DNA from: Halichondria panicea
Lineage: Eukaryota; Porifera; Demospongiae; Suberitida; Halichondriidae
Assembly: GCF_963675165.1 (NCBI RefSeq)
Contig: NC_087389.1
Span: forward strand, 4,506,120-4,570,119
Reading direction: 5' to 3'
DNA: 64,000 nt
Part shown: in pieces, positions 1 to 12,845 of the stretch
Layout of the letters: each line of letters begins with the position of its first letter
Position numbering within the stretch: the first letter of the stretch is position 1
The notes under the pieces: generated by a model
What the model was told of the DNA's origin: nothing
What the model saw: only the letters and a program-made list of their open reading frames with translations
Database searches by the model: none
Position numbers and translations under genes: made by a program

Positions 1-3000
1 AGCTAGTTCAAAAGCACCATCTGTAGTCAGCTCACAGCTTAAGAAACTGTAAGTTGATGATTATGATTATATACCACTAGAGGTTTACCGGAAAAACGGA
101 AATAAAAGTACATTACGTACATATTCGTGGTTTTACAATGTGCAATAAATGCTTGGCTGATATAATGTAGCATTTAACGTACCGAAGTGACTTGGTTGTT
201 GCGTGCGGCTGCTTGAGACCTGCTGCGATAGTCCTCATACCCTCGTCTCCAAACGGATTGGACGACAATCTGTAGAGGGTATTATCAATTACTATACATT
301 CTGAGTATGGTTATCATACACTCGTTCACTGATCTGGAATTGAAATACATAGTACTTTACATAAATTTTCTAGCTGGATGAGGCACATTATGTATAACAG
401 AGAGTCAAAATAAAGGACGGTTTGGAAACAAGCAGTCACCTTGTCTTATAGAGAAACGAGGTCCTTTACTAAGAGGCTAAAACTCTATAGTAGTTCACAT
501 GCCATTAAGACTGTCCAATAGAGAGGGTGTCCTTTGCTTGTACAATTAATACACACACAAGCTCACATGAGTGAATGCAGCTGCATCTTGCTGTCGATCA
601 TGTCCGCGAGGTGGCCAACAGACCTTGCTTGTATCCGGTTCTGAGTCAAACTGCACGTAAAAGGTATATACCATACCTTAAGGTATGTGACATATTTTCA
701 CAGGCAGATAATTAAGTTAGCTCATTTTGCTCCTATACTCAAGTTGTGAAATTAATGTTATTCATAGCGTTTCTAATTACTCGCAAGTGGTTATATATTC
801 ATTGGATTTTCCGAAGCTATGCTCTTTAATTGACACATGCTACATATTAAGCAGATGCAGTACGTAGACATAAAACCATTCACATCATTACACCACCACC
901 GACTGCCTAAAAAGTCTATACACTCACTCCAATCTCTTGATGGTGAATCCGAGTACTCCATGGGTCTCAATGTGGGTCAAAAGAGACGTCTTGAATATCC
1001 TCAGTCCATCGTCCCCCATATTGCACCCCCTCAACTCGACCTGCCACTCCCCCCCAGCCGATGTGATCATGTGAGCAGCACAGAGACAGTCGGTTGTGCT
1101 GAGAAGCATGTTACCAAGGTTTAGAACATGGAACATCTTTTTCGCAGCTTTCTTGCTGATAGCAGGGTTGTCAGCTTCGTACAAGCAGTGTAGAAGAAAG
1201 ATTTGATCTCGATTGGCCTTCCCAGTTTCAGATATGATCAATTCTTTGAAATATTCGTTCTCGAGCCTTGTAATCCCCGAGAAAAATTTCCAAATGTTTT
1301 GAAACTGCTTGTCATTTCGAAACTCTCTGAGAAGTGAAACTCGTTGATCATTAACCAGATGTTGAATTCCATAGGCTGCGAGAAACTCTTGAATTGAGAG
1401 ATGATTGAACTGATAAATCTGCTCGAATCCTGCTGCAACGGCCATAACAGGTGCATTCAATAGGCCGTAGCCATCAAAGGCATTTGGTTTGAGACCAACT
1501 CTCTGCAAATCCTCTTTACTGTACACAAACTTCTTCTCTTTGAAGCCGTCCAGAGCCAAAGTACATAGAGAATTGATCACGCTTCTAACTTCGACCGGTA
1601 GTTCTTCCAAGCAAGAAATTCCAGAGAGGGACTTGAACGTTATGTGCCTCTTCAAGGTTAGGAAAAGAGTGTTACAGATGTGCTGACGATAAAGCTCTGT
1701 GAGGGTATGCGGCAAAGCTGAATCTTTTCGAGCCACGTGGCAGATAATGGAAAGAGTGAGCGGGATGTGGGCCAACGCTTTGAGGTTCGGAAACTTGTTG
1801 AGATGGCTAAGAACCGTTTCAGACATATCCCCGCCATGAAGTTGTACGTACTGTGTGATTTCCTTAGTGCTGAAGCCCAATACCTCGATATGTCGTTCAT
1901 CCATGTATTCATAGAGGTCAGAGGTCACTGTGGGACGAGAGGTTACAAGTACAGATGCTTTCGGTAAAATATTGCCCTCGACAATGTCAAAAAAGAATGA
2001 ACCTTCTTCACGTAACGTAGGAGGCAACTCGTCCCAGCCTTCGAGAATGAACAAACTTCTTTCCCCTTGAGATCTCAATAACTCTTCGGTAGCATCATCG
2101 AGAAGAGAGCCTTGCAGGTATATGAGCAGATCACTCAAATCCACTGACGGTTTTCGCTGGTATCTTCTGAGGGTTACCAAGAGCACCATATCGTATTCAT
2201 CTAGCAGATCTTTATTGGCCCATAGTTGACACATGTGTAGGGCAAGCATTGTCTTTCCAACACCAGGAGCCCCTTCGACTAGTACGAGCTTCCTCGATCC
2301 TTTTTTACCGTAAGTGAAAATTCCTTGCAACTTAATGTCTTCCTTTTTCTTCTTGATGATGTCATCCACAGAGCCGTGTAATGTACTTTGCAGAAATTCA
2401 TCATTCTCTGCATCTGCAGCACTTATTCCTTTCTTCTTGACGAGTGCTAGATTAATAAATTTGATAGTTCCTTTGTTAATACCAGCAGATTTGTTGAAGA
2501 ACTTTTCATCTGCATAAGAGGTTCTCAAAGTTTTAATGAGCACTTGAAGAGGAGATTCATCTGTTGAATGTCCTTCTGAGCGAGTGGAACTAGAACGTAC
2601 TAAGGGTGATGAATAACGACTTTGATCATCACCTGACGGAGGTATGTATTGCCGGCCAAATTCGTGTGGGGGCTGACGAAATTGCAGGTTAGATTGAGAG
2701 GTGCTTGGTTGTTCTGGTAAGCGATCGTTTTCTTCCGTTCTAGAACCTGTATAAAGAAAGTATAATATTGAAGGTGTATAGATAATTGAAGTATATTATG
2801 CGTACATCATGAAATGAAAATGTTGATTCGTATACAATGTTTATACCTGTTAGCTTGTCATGTGATCTGTCATGTCTAGGCCGGCGGAGAGGGGGTGGTT
2901 GGAGATCTGTTGGCATGGTAACGTCAGATTGAGCCCTTCTTTTAACTCCTATCGTGAGCAATAGTAAAAAGAGATTCATATAAAACATACACATAGTGTA

Positions 3001-4513
3001 CTAAACCTAAACGTGGAGTTAGCAGAAATGAATCAGTATTACGACCACAACTGTTGTACAAAAGTACACTTTATGGATTGTTTATCGCATCTATGTATAA
3101 TTATATTCATTGTGTTAAATGCCAGCTACCGTACTTCTTCTAAAAGAGGCGCCCTTCTAACTAGTGTTCAAGCTTGCGCTGTGCTAATGCCTCTCGCCAT
3201 GTTTTTGCTTTTGCTCAAAAGTAGTTTCTATAATGAATTTTATATTAAAGTTAGCGTATCTATATAAAGTCACTGAGAAGAAAAGACTTATTTACATGCA
3301 TCTATTGTTGTTATTTATTGTATTATGTGGCTTACCAGGACCTCAAGAAAGAAGAAAATTGATTCTTCCAGGATCTGTAGTTCAGTGTATATAATATCTA
3401 ACCTGTGTACATGCATATTGTTATCTATATTGTTATATGGTAGTGTTTTGTGGCTTACCAGGCCCTCAAGACAAAGATGATTCTGCCAGGAGGATCTGGA
3501 TCTGGATCTTGGATACTATTTTCTCACACATGGGGAATGAGCGCGCATGCGCATTACATCCACAGGAATAATTAAAGACAAAGAGATCAATTTCACAAAT
3601 GGCTACTGCTAGCTAGCTGTTTTAACAGATATTTTCTGAGTATTGTAGCTAACAAAAAGCTAGCGCTTTAGTGCAAGGCCAACTCATATGTTGAAAGATT
3701 CTGAAGACTAGAGACTGCAACAGCCTTCAATGTGAGTCAAACTAGCCATAACTCGAGAAAGAAGCTTTAGTTTGCTAATCCACGAATCAAAATCCAAGAG
3801 AACGTGGCTAGAAGCCTATAGAAGCTGTTAGCTTTCGTCGCATTGCAACTGTTGAGCAGTTACAGCTGGAACAGACACACACAGTCAGCTTTACCGTATC
3901 CCTCGTGCGGCTACGCCTCAAGGCATAATTATGCGCCAGGACTGAAAAGTAATTTTGAGTCTCCATAATTATTATAATACACAAGGCTCAGCAGAATTAT
4001 TCATGCAATGACCTATAGCCAGGCTTTGCCTAACCTCGAGACCAGTATTTTAATCGGCCTGGATTCGAGGCTAGGCTTCGCCTAGCTAACACAATGACCT
4101 TGAATTGTGTTGTCTCTAGGTGCGGGTTGCTTCTCACTTGACGATTTGCTGGGTTGTGGAAAACGAGACATAGGTTCAGAACCAGAACTTGTACCTAACG
4201 TGTCGGTTGCAGAATTATTTATATTAAGCCAATCCTCCAATTTATCTGCCAGATCGGAATGAGGCAAGTGTTCCGCTGCATCACGAACACACTTTGTGAA
4301 TAATGAAGGAGCTCGATCTCCTTTTATGCACATGATTTTAACTAGTTCCAGTATCTTCTCTTGTCTAGTTAGACTCTTCAACATCAATTTTTCCATTTCA
4401 TTACTGGTCAGAAGCTGCTGATCGTTTAGATGTGGTAGTAGCTCTTCCAGGTTAAGATAGCTATTAAAGTCAACATGATGGACCATAAAAAATCTTTTAG
4501 TAGATCTAGCCAT
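1..4513 (-). CDS. NLR-A: CARD-NACHT-LRR receptor, 3' end outside window
   Basis: This is a probable cytosolic innate immune receptor of the NLR family. Exons read on the minus strand are 4513-4099 (CARD-like, about 138 aa), 2948-2847 (102 bp linker), 2746-928 (NACHT), then one-LRR exons 650-567, 269-183 and 46-<1. Every junction has GT-AG signals and phases that match (phase 1, 1, then 2 for the LRR exons). The NACHT exon shows Walker A GAPGVGKT, the acidic Walker B stretch LFILEGWDEL and VLVTSRPT. The first exon has the CARD pattern LLT..EMEKLML...R..KILELVKIMCIKGDRAP. No lesion is seen, so the gene could be functional. The NACHT ORF runs upstream past the GTG at 2543 to the acceptor at 2747, so that GTG is not the start. 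The first exon and the 5' part of intron 1 resemble NLR-D, whereas everything from 3001 downward resembles NLR-C. Confidence 0.85.
3550..3940 (-). repeat. Dispersed repeat, inverted diverged copy
   Basis: This part of NLR-A intron 1 matches, in reverse complement, the repeat copies at 4669-5260 and 58281-58812. The shared stretch includes the wording around 'ggattttaatccgtggatttgca' and the Ctcgagttatg block. No protein is encoded. It is probably an old non-autonomous element. Confidence 0.55.
4031..4073. mobile_element. 43-bp TAG...CTA miniature element
   Basis: The element begins TAACCTCGAG and ends CGAGGCTA. It is flanked by ggctttgcc (4022-4030) and ggcttcgcc (4074-4082), an 8/9 match read as a 9-bp target duplication. 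It lies in NLR-A intron 1, only 26 bp from the donor. It belongs to the family listed in the findings. Confidence 0.6.
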
Positions 4514-4604
4514 AGCAAGTTTTTACTTAGCGAGTCTCATAGTAAATAGTAGTTGTATACGCCCTCTAGCTAATCGATCCACCGCAAACGATTTATATAG
4601 GGGT

Positions 4605-4617
4605 GGGGAAAATCCCC
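4605..4617. promoter_or_regulatory. NF-kB-like palindrome upstream of NLR-A
   Basis: GGGGAAAATCCCC lies 92 bp upstream of the NLR-A ATG, just beyond a TATA-like tttatatag at 4592-4600. Its inner 11 bases fit the p50-type consensus GGGRNNNYCCC. The same block stands upstream of NLR-D. Function is inferred from motif and position only. Confidence 0.5.
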
Positions 4618-4668
4618 CACAATCCGCTGTGCTCAACATTAATTATTGTATAGCTGCTTGTCAGTCAT

Positions 4669-5260
4669 TATGCCTCGGTGCGCATGCGCAAGCGAGGTAT
4701 ACGGTAGTGTGTTTGTGTGTCTGTCTGTCTGTGTGCGTGTCTGTGTGTGTGTGTAGACTGCTACAGCTGCACAAGGATCAATGAAGTGCAAGTAAGAGTT
4801 TCTATAGGCTTCTAGTCATGTTTTCTTGGATTTTAATTCGTGGATTTGCAAAATAAAGCTTCGTTCTCGAGTTATGCCTAGTTTTTCTTACTTGGAATGC
4901 CATTGCAGCCTTTTCAGAAGAGTCCGTAGCAAAACTTGTTCACCGAATGTTGCTACTGTACTTAGTAGTTAGCTCTGCACTAGAACGCTAGCTCCGCAAG
5001 AGTGAGAAGAGAGCTGCAAGGCTCTGCTGACTTGTAGCCATTAGTTTTAGACTTAAACTTTTGGCATCGATCGTTTTTAACAACAATCACGGTCGATTAT
5101 TACCCACTATTTGAGTTTCCTGCGATTACATGTACAATGCAGCAAAATTAGATCATCATGATAATTATAATCAATGTGTGTATAAAAGCTAGCTAGTAGT
5201 TTTATGTTATGTAGCTTTGGCACCTCCACCGAGGCATCAGCACCCGCGGTGCTTTCATTA
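4669..5260 (+). repeat. Dispersed repeat of about 0.6 kb, copy 1
   Basis: This sequence, between the NLR-A promoter and the NLR-B 3' end, is clearly homologous along its length to 58281-58812 in a DENND6 intron. It starts gcctcggtgcgcatgcgcaa and ends near gaggcatcagcacc. It contains a (TG/TC)n tract and no open frame of note. Confidence 0.7.
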
Positions 5261-7266
5261 GAATATGCACCTGATTAAGTTGTAAAATATAAAAATATGT
5301 AAAATATAAAAATATACTATACACAATGAATGGGGTGGTCTTTCACACATAGAAGAAAAGGTTACACGTGGTACATACACATAACTATCACAGATAATTG
5401 GTGGAGTTTCTCTTCTGCATCACTTGAGAGTGGTGCTTGTAGTTGAGGTCTAACTTGTTCTCTGTGTCTCTCCCAGAGTTGATGGAGTCACAGATCCTCT
5501 TGGAGCTTCTTCTTTCCTTCGTCAGTCACCTTTGTAGCCTCCATTCTGCATGAAACAATTACCTTAATTATTTCCGCAAATTTCACCAGACTATGTACTC
5601 ATGCAATATGCAAACTTTTTAAGGACCATGCACTCACTGTGACTGTACTGTAGTGTCCCCTTAAGCGTACACATGCATACGGAACTTGGCCAATAATAGC
5701 TTTGAAAAGAGCCACACAGCATTGAAAACTGGCATGCAAAGTACGTATACGTGTACTGTATACTCACAGAACTTGATTGACTGAATTGGAGCTGTTCCTT
5801 TTCAAAGCCTCTCCCACTAGTTCAGCACCCTCCGATATGATTGCACCCCAGTCTGTGAGGAACAACAACCAAATATTGATAAGGAACTCATCAATCGGCT
5901 CCGCTGGCTTCTTTGATTTCAAAGCTAGCGTGCATATATGGAAGCATAGTAGTGGACTGTTATGGTATGATTATACTATAATTATAATTGTGGCCGCTTA
6001 CTGAATTCCGACAAAAGTTTCTGTGACTGAAACAGTTCCACGAGTTTCTTGAGCCCCTTTGGTGTGACATCACATCCAAACACCCTGTACAAAGTTTTAA
6101 TAGACCAATTATGACGAGTCATCAATTCATGCAGTTACTACACTTCACAAGCCCTTAACTTACATAACTTTACTTACCCCAACTTTTTGAGAGATCGTTC
6201 AGGTTTAGCGATCAATGCTTCAAGTACTCGCACAAAATCAGCATCTCCAATCGGATTCTTTGACAAACTGCATGACACCAAAATAATGGTGGTTGCAATG
6301 ATAAATGAAACAGTCACGACTTTATCAGAATAAGACTACTGCTCTTCTCAATAATAGTAGCCACCAGATGACAGTCATCAGCTCCCAAATCATTCCGATC
6401 AAGTCTAGAGTGAAAATATAACGTGGCAAATGAACATAAATCCAAGAAAAAATATAATCGCATACTCAAAAAGTTTGAGTGACGTTACCTTAGTACTTCA
6501 AGAGTTTGGTTGACGGGAGCCATTTGGGCTAGAGCAGTAAGACCGGCTGAAGTCATATCTGTTTTCGTCAGTCTACATATAGACGAAGTAATTAAATAAC
6601 ATGAATTATAAATGTATAAATCACTTACGATAATTCAGTGAGAGTCTTGTTGTATCTGTTGTCTAGTGCCTGCGCTATCCTCGTAACACCATGGCAACCA
6701 AATTGTTCAAATCCGATGCTGTATGGACGAATTGTGTGAGTAGAAACGTACCTATAGAAGAATGCTTTCCAAATCATGATATAGTTATGGAACCTTACTA
6801 GAGTTCTTTTATTGTGATGTTTGCTCTCAAGACATCAGCTAGTTCAAAAGCACCATCTTTAGTCAGCTCACAGCTTGAGAAACTGTTAAAAACAAGTGAT
6901 AATTATATAGACTATTACCGGCTTAAAGAAAACGGATAGAAGTACACATATTCGTGGTTTTACATTGTACAACATATGTAAATTCCTGGCTGATATAAAA
7001 TTAATTAATGTAGCGTACTGGAGTGACTTGGTTGTTGCGTGCGGCTGTTTGAGACCTGCTGTGAGAGTCCTCATGCCCTCGTCTCCAAACGGATTGGACG
7101 ACAAACTGTAGAGGGTATTATCGTGACTATAATATGGTTATTAAACATTCACTGATCTGGAATAGATTTACATATACATGTAAAGTAGTAAGTATTTCAA
7201 ATTTGCTAGCTAGACGAGGCACACATGTATAGTGAAACCTCTCAATAAAGGACACTTTACACTTAC

Positions 7267-7713
7267 TATACCGTATAGCGGGTATATTTCGAGGGTATAA
7301 ATGTTCGCGGTTTTCGCGGATTGAGCCTGTACTGCGAAAATTTATACCCACGAAATGTATGAATAGTAGGCGTGTTCAGTATTATTGACCACACCTATCG
7401 ACACAAAAAGGAATCAAGAGACAAGGACGCCGGTATAGCCAGCTAGATTGCTCTATTATACGTCTACGTCCAGATTGTTTTGTACTGGTGGTATCCGCTG
7501 ACCATGGCCTGCACAGCAAACGTTCTGCTAGAGGTGGAGGACATAGTGCCTCACCGATTCTATTTTATACAGGCTAGGCCTGGATTCGAGGCTAACGGTG
7601 TGGAGGTACAGCTGCATGTTGATGTGCGCATGCGCCAAAAAGCTGGAACTCAGACCACGAAAATAAAATCCGGGAAAATGTACACCCTCGAAATATACCC
7701 GCTATACGGTATA
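7267..7713. mobile_element. 447-bp element with perfect 30-bp terminal inverted repeats
   Basis: The 30 bp at 7267-7296 (begins TATACCGTATAGCGGGTATA) is the exact reverse complement of 7684-7713. The interior has no credible protein but holds a TAGGCCTGGATTCGAGGCTA copy at 7574-7593. It sits in the NLR-B intron between LRR exons 1 and 2. The same CCGTATAGCGGG termini recur at 7750, 19580 and 24815. Confidence 0.8.
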
Positions 7714-7749
7714 TAGAGAGACGAGGTCCTTTATTAGCTAAAACTCTAG

Positions 7750-7957
7750 TACTGTATAGCTGGTTATTTTCGAGGCATGAAATTTTTACCCATAAACACG
7801 AAAATTTAGTGTCGCGAAAATTGGTTTACATCGGTATTAGTGTAGGGGTGTGGTCATTTGAACCCGCTATCCTCGAAAATAAACTCCCTAAAAATGTTCT
7901 GTTTGGGCAATCTGCAGTGAAAATTTAGTGCCTCGAAAATAAACCGCTATACGGTAG
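7750..7957. mobile_element. Diverged CCGTATAGCGG-type element
   Basis: It begins actgtatagctggttatttt and ends aataaaccgctatacggtag, which are imperfect inverted repeats of the same family as 7267-7713. It lies in the same NLR-B intron. No coding content. Confidence 0.55.
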
Positions 7958-10466
7958 TTCACATGACTGTCATTAAAATAGAGAGGGTGTCGTACTACAA
8001 TTAATACACACACAAGCTCACATGAGTGAGTGCAGCTGCATCTTGCTGTTGATCATGTCCGCTAGGTGGCAAACAGACATGGCTCGTATCCGGTTCTGAG
8101 TCAAACTGTAGGTAAAAGGTAGCTATAGTAAAAGAGGATCACAGATGAATACAATGTACAGACAATGATGTACATGTAAGAGTGTCGAAGCTACATTGAC
8201 ATACTACTTTAATTGTGTCCAATTTTAAGGATTCACTTTGGGTATAGTAACATAAACCATTCACATCATTACACCACCACTGACTACCTAATAAGTCTAT
8301 ACACTCACTCCAATCTCTTGATGGTGAATCCGAGTACTCCATGGGCCTCAATGTGGGTCAAAAGAGACGTCTTGAATATCCTCAGTCCATCGTCCCCCAT
8401 ATTGCACCCCCTCAACTCGACATGCCAATCCCCCCCGGCCGATGTGATCATGTGAGCAGCACAGAGACAGTCGGTTGTGCTGAGAAGCATGTTACCAAGG
8501 TTTAGAACATGGAACATCTTTTCCGCAACTTTCTTGCTGATAGCAGGGTTGTCAGCTTCGTACAAACAGTGTAGAAGAAAGATTTGATCTCGATTGGCCT
8601 TCCCAGTTTCAGATATGATCAATTCTTTGAAAAATTCGTTCTCGAGCCTTGTAATCCCTGAGAAAAATTTCCAAATGTTTTGAAACTGCTAATCATTTCG
8701 GAACTCTCTCAGAAGTGAAACTCGTTTATTATCAACCAGATTTTGAATTCCATAGGCTGCGAGAAACTCTTGAATTGAGAGATGATTGAACTGATAAATC
8801 TGCTCGAATCCTGCTGCAACGGCCATAACAGGTGCATTCAATAGGCCGTAGCCATCAAAGGCATTTGAATCGAGACCAACAGCCTGCAAATCTTCTTTGC
8901 TGTACACGAACTTCTTCTCTTTGAAGCCGTCCAGAGCCAAAGTACAAAGGGAATTGATCACGCTTCTAACTTCGACCGGTAGTTCTTCCAAGCAAGAAAC
9001 TCCAGAGAGGGACTTGAACGTTACGTGCTTCTTCAAGGTTAGGAAAAGAGTGTTGCAGATGTGCTGACGATAAAGCTCTGTGAGGGTATGCGGCAAAGCT
9101 AAATCTTTTCGAGCCACGTGGCAGATAATGGAAAGAGTGAGCGGGATGTGGGCCAACGCTTTGAGGTTCGGAAACTTGTTGAGATGGCTAAGAACAGTTT
9201 CAGACATATCCCCGCCATGAAGTTGTACGTACTGTGTGATTTCTTTAGTACTGAAGCCCAATACCTCGATATGTCGTTCATCCATGTAATCATAGAGGTC
9301 AGAGGTCACTGTGGGACGAGAGGTTACAAGTACAGATGCTTTCGGTAAAATATTGCCCTCGACAATGTCAAAAAAGAATGAACCTTCTTCACGTAACGTA
9401 GGAGGCAACTCGTCCCAGCCTTCGAGAATGAACAAACTTCTTTCCCCTTGAGATCTCAATAACTCTTCGGTAGCCTCAGCAAGGAGGGGGCCTTGCAGGT
9501 ATATGAGCAGATCACTCAACTCCACTGACGGTTTTCGCTGGTATCTTCTGAGGGTTACCAAGAGCACCATATCGTATTCATCTAGCAGATCGTTATTGGC
9601 CCATAGTTGACACATGTGTAGGGCAAGCATTGTCTTTCCAACACCAGGAGCCCCTTCGACTAGTACGAGCTTCCTCGATCCTTCTTTACCGTAAGTGAAA
9701 ATTCCTTGCAAATTAATGTCTTCCTTTTTCTTCTTGATGATGTCATCCACAGAGCCGTGTAATGTACTTTGCAGAAATTCATCATTCTCTGCGTCTGCAG
9801 CACTTATTCCTTTCTTCTTGACGAGTGCTAGATTAATAAATTTGATAGTTCCTTTGTTAATACCAGGAGATTTGTTAAAGAACTTTTCATCTGCGTAAGA
9901 GGTTCTCAAAGTTTTAATGAGCACTTGAAGAGGAGATTCATCTATTGAATGTCGTTCTGAGCGAGTGAAACTAGAACGTACTAAGGGTGATGAATAATGA
10001 CTTTGATCATCACGTGACGGAGGTATGTATTGCCGGCCAAATTCGTGTGGGGGCTGACAAAATTGCAGGTTAGATTGAGAGGTGCTTAGTTGTTCTGGTG
10101 AGCGATCGCTTTCTTCCATTCTAGAACCTGTGTAAAGAAAGTGTAATATTGAAGGTGCATAGATAATTGAAGTATATTATGCGTACATCGTGAAATGAAA
10201 ATGTTGATTCGTATAGAATGTTTATACCTATTAGCTTGTCATGTGATCTGTCAGGTCTAGGCCGGCGGAGAGGGGGAGGTTGGAGATCTGTTGGCACAGT
10301 GACGTTAGATTGAGCCCCTCTTTTAACTCCTATTGTGAGCAATAATAAAAGAAATTCATATAAAAACACACACACAGTGTACCTGCACCCACAAATTTAC
10401 AGGGTATAATTTAGGGTTACATATTAATTATGCATCTGCCCCATGAATAACAAGCATATCTATATC

Positions 10467-10498
10467 TAGCCCGATTCCAGGCCCTGGAATCGAGGCTA
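10467..10498. mobile_element. 32-bp TAG...CTA hairpin element
   Basis: The element reads TAGCCCGATTCCAGG / CCTGGAATCGAGGCTA as a near-continuous hairpin. It is flanked by atctatatc (10458-10466) and atctatatt (10499-10507). An orthologous copy sits at the same intron position of NLR-C (34508-34538), so it inserted before the B/C duplication. Confidence 0.65.
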
Positions 10499-12567
10499 AT
10501 CTATATTAAATACTCACCAAAAGTTGACAAAGGTCCTTCCTCTTCGTCCATCTGCTCCGTACTTGAGGAAATACTTCGATCGCAAATCATTCTCCTCTTG
10601 CTGTACACCTCCTCGATACGCACCTGGCTTCTTTCCATATACTCCAGTTTGATAGAACTCAGTGTGGGATCTGAATCGAGTCTCGTCCTAATTTCGTCTA
10701 CACCGAATACACTAAGTGACTGCTTCAGAAAGGCAGCAGGTATCTTCCATACTAAGACAATGGAGCCATGTCGGGTGGAAGCAAGACTAAAGGTGTGTCT
10801 CTGAATCGAGAGAACTCCAGCAATCATATCTTTAACCACGAACGCCTCTCCAAGAGTCATATCAGGGTTGCTATGTAATGTCAAGAGGAGATGGTGAGTT
10901 TGGGTAGATGTGGAGTTGTACTGGCAGGTTAGAGCTTGATTGCTCATGATATGATCGGCATACTCGAGAGCAAGAGAGTGCAATTCCTGTAGTCCCAATA
11001 CATGGAGAAGCCTACAGAGTAAGTCAATGTCTGATTCGTGGCACAATCCAAGCTGACGAATATGCACACACAGAGAGCCAAAATCCCTCACTTCTTCCTG
11101 CTGAATAGTAATGCCCATGTGACCATCATGTAGAATCCTGTTTAGTTCAACAATGACGCTGTCAATTGAAACATCATTTGTCGCCATATGAGAAGATATT
11201 CTCTGCACCAAGTGTGCATAATCTGGTGCAACTTGATTCAATGGGGAGGGGAGATCATCGGCAAAACTAGATGGACTGTTCTGATAAAGCAATGAGTTTG
11301 TGGTCTGCTCTTGAATTAGCACCTGTGCTTGCTGCACCAAACGTGGAGTTTCCTCTGCCATTGTTCCTAACAAAATGTTCTGTTCAAATCAAGATTCGAA
11401 GTTTGATAGATTACTCTCTATGGTATCGGTCGGATTTTGATGACTTGTACTGACAGTTACTGCATTATTCGCCTTTAAGCCATAGGGAACATTGATCACT
11501 TGAGGGAGGCTACTGGCTGATATTTGTTCATCAACTGTTACTTGCATTTGTCGCACTAAACATGGAGTTTGCTCCGCCATTGTTAGTGGCAAAAGTCCCT
11601 GTTCGAATTGAGATTCAAAGGTACTAACTGTTGATCTCTGTAATGAGTTTGGATTTGTGTTGTCCTGCTGACGAGAACTGACGGTTTCTGCAGTATTCAC
11701 CCCTAGGCCATGGGGAACGGCATCGATTACTTGAGGGAGGCTACTGACTGATATTTGTTCTTCAATCGGTACTTGTAGAGTTTGCTCGACCATTATATCA
11801 GTCGACGCAGTGTGGTTTGATACGGTATCAACTGTCGAAACATCTTGTGCATTTGTGCTGTCCTGTTCATCACTACACAGCTGGTACAGGGTTTGTCCTC
11901 ACGACTTGGGGGACATTGTAATTACTAGGTTGCGAATTGTTCGTTGCTAGTGCCTGATTCTGAGCAAATGCTGAACGAATAGGGGGCGTGTGTGCTGGAC
12001 GATCTTGAAGCCATTTCTCCATTTTATCCGCTAGTTCAGGATGGGGAAAGTGCTCCTTTGCATTTTGAACACACTCGATGAACAAGAAGGGAGCTTGATC
12101 TCCTTTTATGCATATAATTTTAACAAGGTGTTTAATTTTCTTCTTTCGGGTTGTAAGTGAGTCCAGTGTTTCCATCTCATCTATATCTAGAGTCAGTAAT
12201 TGCTTGCTTAGTAAGGGAATCACTTCATCGATGTTCAGATAATCTTCAAAATCTTTGAGATGAGCCATAAAAAACCTTTTAGTAGAGTAACCTGCAGCCA
12301 TTGTGTAGCTGTAGAGCTAGCTAGCTGGCTTTCTCTGGCTTTTATACAGTGCAGTGTCTCGGTAGTTGGGCGGAGCCCGACCGTCCCTGACGGGAGGTCG
12401 GGGGACACGCTTATATAGGATTTGTACTTGTGTATTATGTAATACTGCTTGGAGCATCATGAATATAATCATTTTAAGTGGGTGTTAAACGCAATATGCA
12501 CCGCACTGCACCACACTGGCTGGCACTGAAAACAACATGACTTTGCTACTAAATTAAAAGAGCAAGA

Positions 12568-12811
12568 ATGGCCCAAGTGCTACAATGTTTTGGATGTGAG
12601 GATGAGCTATCAAGGCCTGGTAACAGGAGAGCTCTTGATGGTCCAGCTGGAAAGGAAGTGTTGGACCTGTGGACAATGCTACTGGAGAATGAGGAAGAAC
12701 AGATGTGTGCTGATGTCGACATTAACAGTATTGTAAATGGCAGTGATAAAAACAGATTGCCCAAAATGTGCAGGAAATGTTTCGGTAGATATAGCAGCTT
12801 TCTTGAAGCAC
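12568..12811 (+). pseudogene. Transposon-borne Cys-pair domain exon
   Basis: An ATG exon of about 81 codons starts MAQVLQCFGCEDELSRPG and ends in KMCRKCFGRYSSFLEAQ before a gtaata donor. The two Cys-x2-Cys pairs lie about 60 residues apart, like a zinc-binding N-terminal domain. No continuation exon is visible; the rest of the element is occupied by the helicase on the other strand. Such first exons typically belong to mobile-element proteins, but the exact family is not recognised. Confidence 0.5.
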
Positions 12812-12845
12812 AGGTAATAATGAAAATAAAATTTGTAATTAGCTG

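Larger units (their letters stand above)
5388..12301 (-). pseudogene. NLR-B: CARD-DED-NACHT-LRR pseudogene
   Basis: This is a full-length NLR relic, a close paralogue of intact NLR-C. Exons: 12301-10518 (CARD, linker repeats, DED-like), 10329-10228, 10127-8309 (NACHT), LRR exons 8105-8022, 7105-7019, 6882-6799, 6718-6629, 6572-6489, 6404-6321, 6267-6178, 6084-6002 and 5852-5768, and terminal 5544-5388. By comparison with NLR-C it carries several lesions. There is a 2-nt deletion near 11874 that stops the frame after residues NPVPAV. A CGA-to-TGA stop lies at 11386-11389 and an AAG-to-TAG stop at 8687-8690 in the NACHT exon. LRR exon 6084-6002 has a 1-nt deletion and exon 5852-5768 a 5-nt deletion. 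A 2.2-kb transposon also sits 62 bp upstream of its ATG. Splice sites are mostly preserved, so decay is recent. Confidence 0.9.

Noticed and set aside
1737-1967. Open frame antisense to the NACHT exon of NLR-A (also at 9118 and 33157)
   Set aside because: It mirrors the conserved NACHT coding strand in all copies and has no splice logic or domain of its own.
2543-2543. GTG as a start codon for the NACHT protein
   Set aside because: The frame continues upstream to a good acceptor at 2747 and joins the linker exon in phase, so the NACHT is internal.
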